DNA from: Myxococcales bacterium
GTDB taxonomy: Bacteria; Myxococcota_A; Bradymonadia; UBA7976; UBA1532
DNA length: 64,000 nt
Reading direction: 5' to 3'
Assembly: GCA_002731825.1 (NCBI GenBank)
Contig: PCCS01000001.1
Coordinates: 69,480-133,479 of the forward strand
In this document: one piece after another, positions 61,832-64,000 of the stretch
Layout of the letters: every line of letters starts with the position of its first letter
Numbering within the stretch: the stretch's first letter is position 1
Program-made: the position numbers and the translations under genes
The notes under the pieces: model-generated
Told to the model about the DNA's origin: nothing
Seen by the model: only the letters and a program-made list of their open reading frames with translations
Database searches by the model: none

Positions 61832-63736
61832 CTAAAGGTCGCGGCAGCAGCGGAAACCGATGCTCCTGTGGTGAAAGTTGCGGTCTTTCCAATCCCCGTC
61901 TTGGTCGCAGGTCAAACCACCGCCGAGTACCGTTGCATAGCTGCCACCACGTACGGCCCGGAGATTTCCGCTGCTATCGAGAACCCATTCCTTGAGGTTC
62001 CCCGACAGATCGTATGCCCCATCGCGTACGCACCGTTCCATGAAGCCGCAGGTCAGTGCTTCAGACTGAATACCCGCTTGCTCGTCATCCGTGTCGTAGG
62101 TTTGTCCATTGCACAGAAGACTACGAAAACTATCTCCGTACGGATAAAGCAGGTTCTGTGCGCCTCCACAGGCACGGGCAAACTCATCGCCGGTACAGAG
62201 GCGCGCACCCGCTGCGGCGCACGCGTCTACCGCTTCGTTCCATGTGGCATCATCCCATGGAAGCACCCCCGGTCTAGAGCATGCCCGGGACTCGATAAAC
62301 GTCTCTATTCCATCATCTGGATTGGGATCGAGTCCTCGGCGGTCAGGCGTGGCCCCGGGACGACTGGCCTCGTAGGCGAAAATCTCAATATTGTCGACGG
62401 CGACAACGGAATCATCGAAGTTCTCGTCAACAAGGCCATCACAATCTTGATCAATGGCATCGCACCCCGTGTCCACATCTGTTTGCGCGTTGATGATCGG
62501 TGCATCACAGACCGTTCTGTCTCCATCGGGGCTGCAGGTCACAATACCGTTGCGACGACAGACACCCTGGCCGGACGAACAGGGCCTTGGTGTTTGGCGA
62601 TCAGCCAGGAACAATTCGTTGATGAAGTCTTCGTCGGTTCGACCATCACAGTCATTGTCCACACCATCGCATCGTCCAGTCTCATCGGCTCGTTGATAAT
62701 CGAGAGAGTAAATACACCGGAAGCCATTGGCGCCATCGCACATCGGGTCATGGGTTCGTTCAACACATCGCTGCTCTGTGACTCGGTCATTGACCAATCG
62801 ATTGGTCGTCGATATGCAGGCCAGACCCGGATGAATCTCTTGGCAATCGGCATCGATTGTACAGGTCATTTCTATGGGGACTGCTGGCACGCAAATTCGC
62901 CCATCATTACACATTTCGTCGTCTGCGCAGCCTTGTTCGGAGACACAATCAAATCGACATGCACCCTCGATGCCGCATTGAATGGGCGGTGTTTGCATGC
63001 CCATCGCCTCGTCAACTACTCCATCACAATCGTCATCGAGACCGTTGCAGAATTCGCTTGCCGTGGTTCCAATCCTCTCTGTACACCCATACTCGCAGCC
63101 GTCGGTCATGTCCGAATTCAAGTCATGAAAATTCTGGTCACACCGTTCGATGGCGCACGCCCCGGACACACACCCACTCAAGCCATTCGCGATGGCATTG
63201 CAGCTTGTTTGACACGCGCCACAATTCTGCGGGTCGGTCTCGACGTCAAAGTCTTCATCGATGTTTCCATCGCAGTCATTGTCTACGTCGTCACAGAGTT
63301 CTTGACCCCCCGCTGTGATGACGCAATCGGCCTCGCATCCGTCGGACGGCTCTCCGTTGTAGTCTATAAAACCTGGGTCACACGCGGCGATAACACATTG
63401 TCCAACCTGGCATGCAAATCGGGCATTGGGACCAGCACACGGGCGATTGCATCCGCCACAGTGGTCCGGGTCTGCGAATACTTGAATACGCACGTCCTGT
63501 TCTTCATCAATCGCGCCATCGCAGTCGTCATCGCGTCCATTGCACACCTCGGTTTGTTGAATGCATTGTCCTTGATTATTTCCACTGCTGTCGAATTCGA
63601 CTCGAAAGTCAGGAAGGCCTACGTCGGCAACGCTTGGCAACTCATCGCCTCCACAGGCGAACATTGGGCCAATGGCCAACCACACCATGAGATGATTGTA
63701 GAGACTTGTTTTCAGCCAATTTGTCTTCGTTGCCAT
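61832..63736 (-). CDS. MopE-like metal-binding repeat lipoprotein with FGE/sulfatase-modifying-like C-terminus
   Basis: About 634 aa from ATG 63736; the start is uncertain because upstream Mets give a longer leader. A signal segment ends in lipobox MFAC. Five CNGxDDDCDGxxDE-type motifs (CNGRDDDCDGAIDE, CDDVDNDCDGNIDE, CNGLDDDCDGVVDE, CDGVDNDCDGRTDE, CDAIDQDCDGLVDE) are the putative metal-binding motif of MopE-type surface proteins. The C-terminal ~140 residues (AGARLCTGDEFARACGG, YPYGDSF, LSGNLKEWV, VRGGSY) resemble a formylglycine-generating-enzyme/sulfatase-modifying-factor domain. Outer surface location is likely. The long plus-strand ORF in the same interval is its antisense shadow. Confidence 0.87.
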   Translation of the reverse strand: MATKTNWLKTSLYNHLMVWLAIGPMFACGGDELPSVADVGLPDFRVEFDSSGNNQGQCIQQTEVCNGRDDDCDGAIDEEQDVRIQVFADPDHCGGCNRPCAGPNARFACQVGQCVIAACDPGFIDYNGEPSDGCEADCVITAGGQELCDDVDNDCDGNIDEDFDVETDPQNCGACQTSCNAIANGLSGCVSGACAIERCDQNFHDLNSDMTDGCEYGCTERIGTTASEFCNGLDDDCDGVVDEAMGMQTPPIQCGIEGACRFDCVSEQGCADDEMCNDGRICVPAVPIEMTCTIDADCQEIHPGLACISTTNRLVNDRVTEQRCVERTHDPMCDGANGFRCIYSLDYQRADETGRCDGVDNDCDGRTDEDFINELFLADRQTPRPCSSGQGVCRRNGIVTCSPDGDRTVCDAPIINAQTDVDTGCDAIDQDCDGLVDENFDDSVVAVDNIEIFAYEASRPGATPDRRGLDPNPDDGIETFIESRACSRPGVLPWDDATWNEAVDACAAAGARLCTGDEFARACGGAQNLLYPYGDSFRSLLCNGQTYDTDDEQAGIQSEALTCGFMERCVRDGAYDLSGNLKEWVLDSSGNLRAVRGGSYATVLGGGLTCDQDGDWKDRNFHHRSIGFRCCRDL

Positions 63737-63863
63737 TGCATCCATGCTTTGATTGTCTGTTGTCAGGGACCAGATAATCAAGAACTGAGATCATCGATTT
63801 GTAATTGCTTGCTCTGTTCCACCATTTTGAGTGACCATAGAGCGGCCGATGCGGAGGGTTCAC

Positions 63864-64000
63864 ATGTCCATTAATCAGTATTCCATAGGTCGTATCCTCG
63901 TCCCTGCACTTTTATTGTCTTGGGCATGTCAGGATCAGCAGCAAGCGCCCGTCGCTTCCGTTGGGCCACCCGGGTTCAACCAGTCGGATGTGGGCGTTCT
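63864..64000 (+). CDS. Start of a lipoprotein gene (partial)
   Basis: ATG at 63864 follows GGAGGGTT at good spacing and opens a lipoprotein signal (IGRILVPALLLSWAC, lipobox LSWAC), then QDQQQAPVASVGPPGF. Only 45 codons are inside the window, too short for the ORF track. It is divergent from the MopE-like gene with 127 bases between the starts. The function cannot be read from this part. Confidence 0.75.
   Translation, partial: MSINQYSIGRILVPALLLSWACQDQQQAPVASVGPPGFNQSDVGV

Noticed and set aside
61799-63874. 691-aa plus-strand ORF
   Set aside because: It is the antisense of the MopE-like lipoprotein gene. Its composition (Ile/Val/Arg/Cys-rich) is what the complement of Asp/Cys repeats gives, and it has no recognisable motif, while the minus strand carries a lipobox and clear repeats.

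Overview
The window looks like a chromosome segment from a Myxococcota or Bradymonadia-type deltaproteobacterium. This placement is an inference with no rRNA gene to test it. The supporting signs are: many secreted lipoproteins with Asp/Cys-rich repeats (MopE-like CNGxDDDCDG, ten-Cys repeats, choice-of-anchor domains, VWG...VGG propellers); a pilB-T-C-S-R-A cluster followed by an ABC transporter, as in Myxococcus; a single-chain acyl-CoA carboxylase; and an ElbD-like multidomain lipid enzyme. Base composition is only moderately GC-rich. I saw no CRISPR array, insertion sequence, phage gene, rRNA or tRNA.

Layout. 1-7.4 kb: end of an SLC12-type cation-chloride cotransporter, a SNF2 helicase, a convergent bolA-grxD pair, an RpoH-like sigma factor, a YqeY-like protein and a 75-aa unknown. 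7.4-16 kb: an HD (RelA/SpoT-like) hydrolase preceded by a probably frameshifted small gene, a class V aminotransferase, a gloA-like gene overlapping a GH31 lipoprotein, BtpA, and a choice-of-anchor lipoprotein. 16-22 kb: an N-formylglutamate amidohydrolase-like gene overlapping a 1733-aa acyl-CoA carboxylase. 22-30 kb: secreted proteins (two ten-Cys-repeat lipoproteins flanking a spermidine-synthase-like gene, a duplicated diheme-oxidoreductase lipoprotein, a propeller lipoprotein, and a PilA paralogue). 30-47.4 kb: an outer-membrane protein, ribF, aroE and the type IV pilus cluster (pilB, pilT, pilC, pilS, pilR, a second pilin with a good sigma-54 promoter, pilA with a strong terminator), then a TPR protein, an epimerase, a flippase-like membrane protein and an ABC transporter resembling PilH/PilI. 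47.5-55.5 kb: a four-gene operon (HAD phosphatase, LarA-like DUF2088 protein, 1540-aa reductase/AMP-ligase/ACP/acyltransferase/SCP2 protein, SDR) that I read as a lipid, possibly ether-lipid, pathway. 55.5-64 kb: a thioredoxin-like lipoprotein, a CAP-domain protein, dinB, a DUF362 protein, a 700-base gap that appears to encode a highly structured RNA, a MopE/FGE-like lipoprotein, and the start of another lipoprotein.

How the genes work together. The clearest module is motility: PilS/PilR would drive sigma-54 transcription of pilins, PilB/PilT/PilC would extend and retract the fibre, and the ABC transporter is probably needed for its assembly as in Myxococcus. The second module is membrane lipid synthesis, where the acyl-CoA carboxylase could supply malonyl- or related CoA esters and the 47.5-55.5 kb operon would make a modified (possibly ether) lipid. 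The most promising items for follow-up are the structured RNA at about 61.3-61.7 kb, the multidomain lipid operon, and the shared TGTCAC/GTGACA palindromes upstream of two pilin genes.
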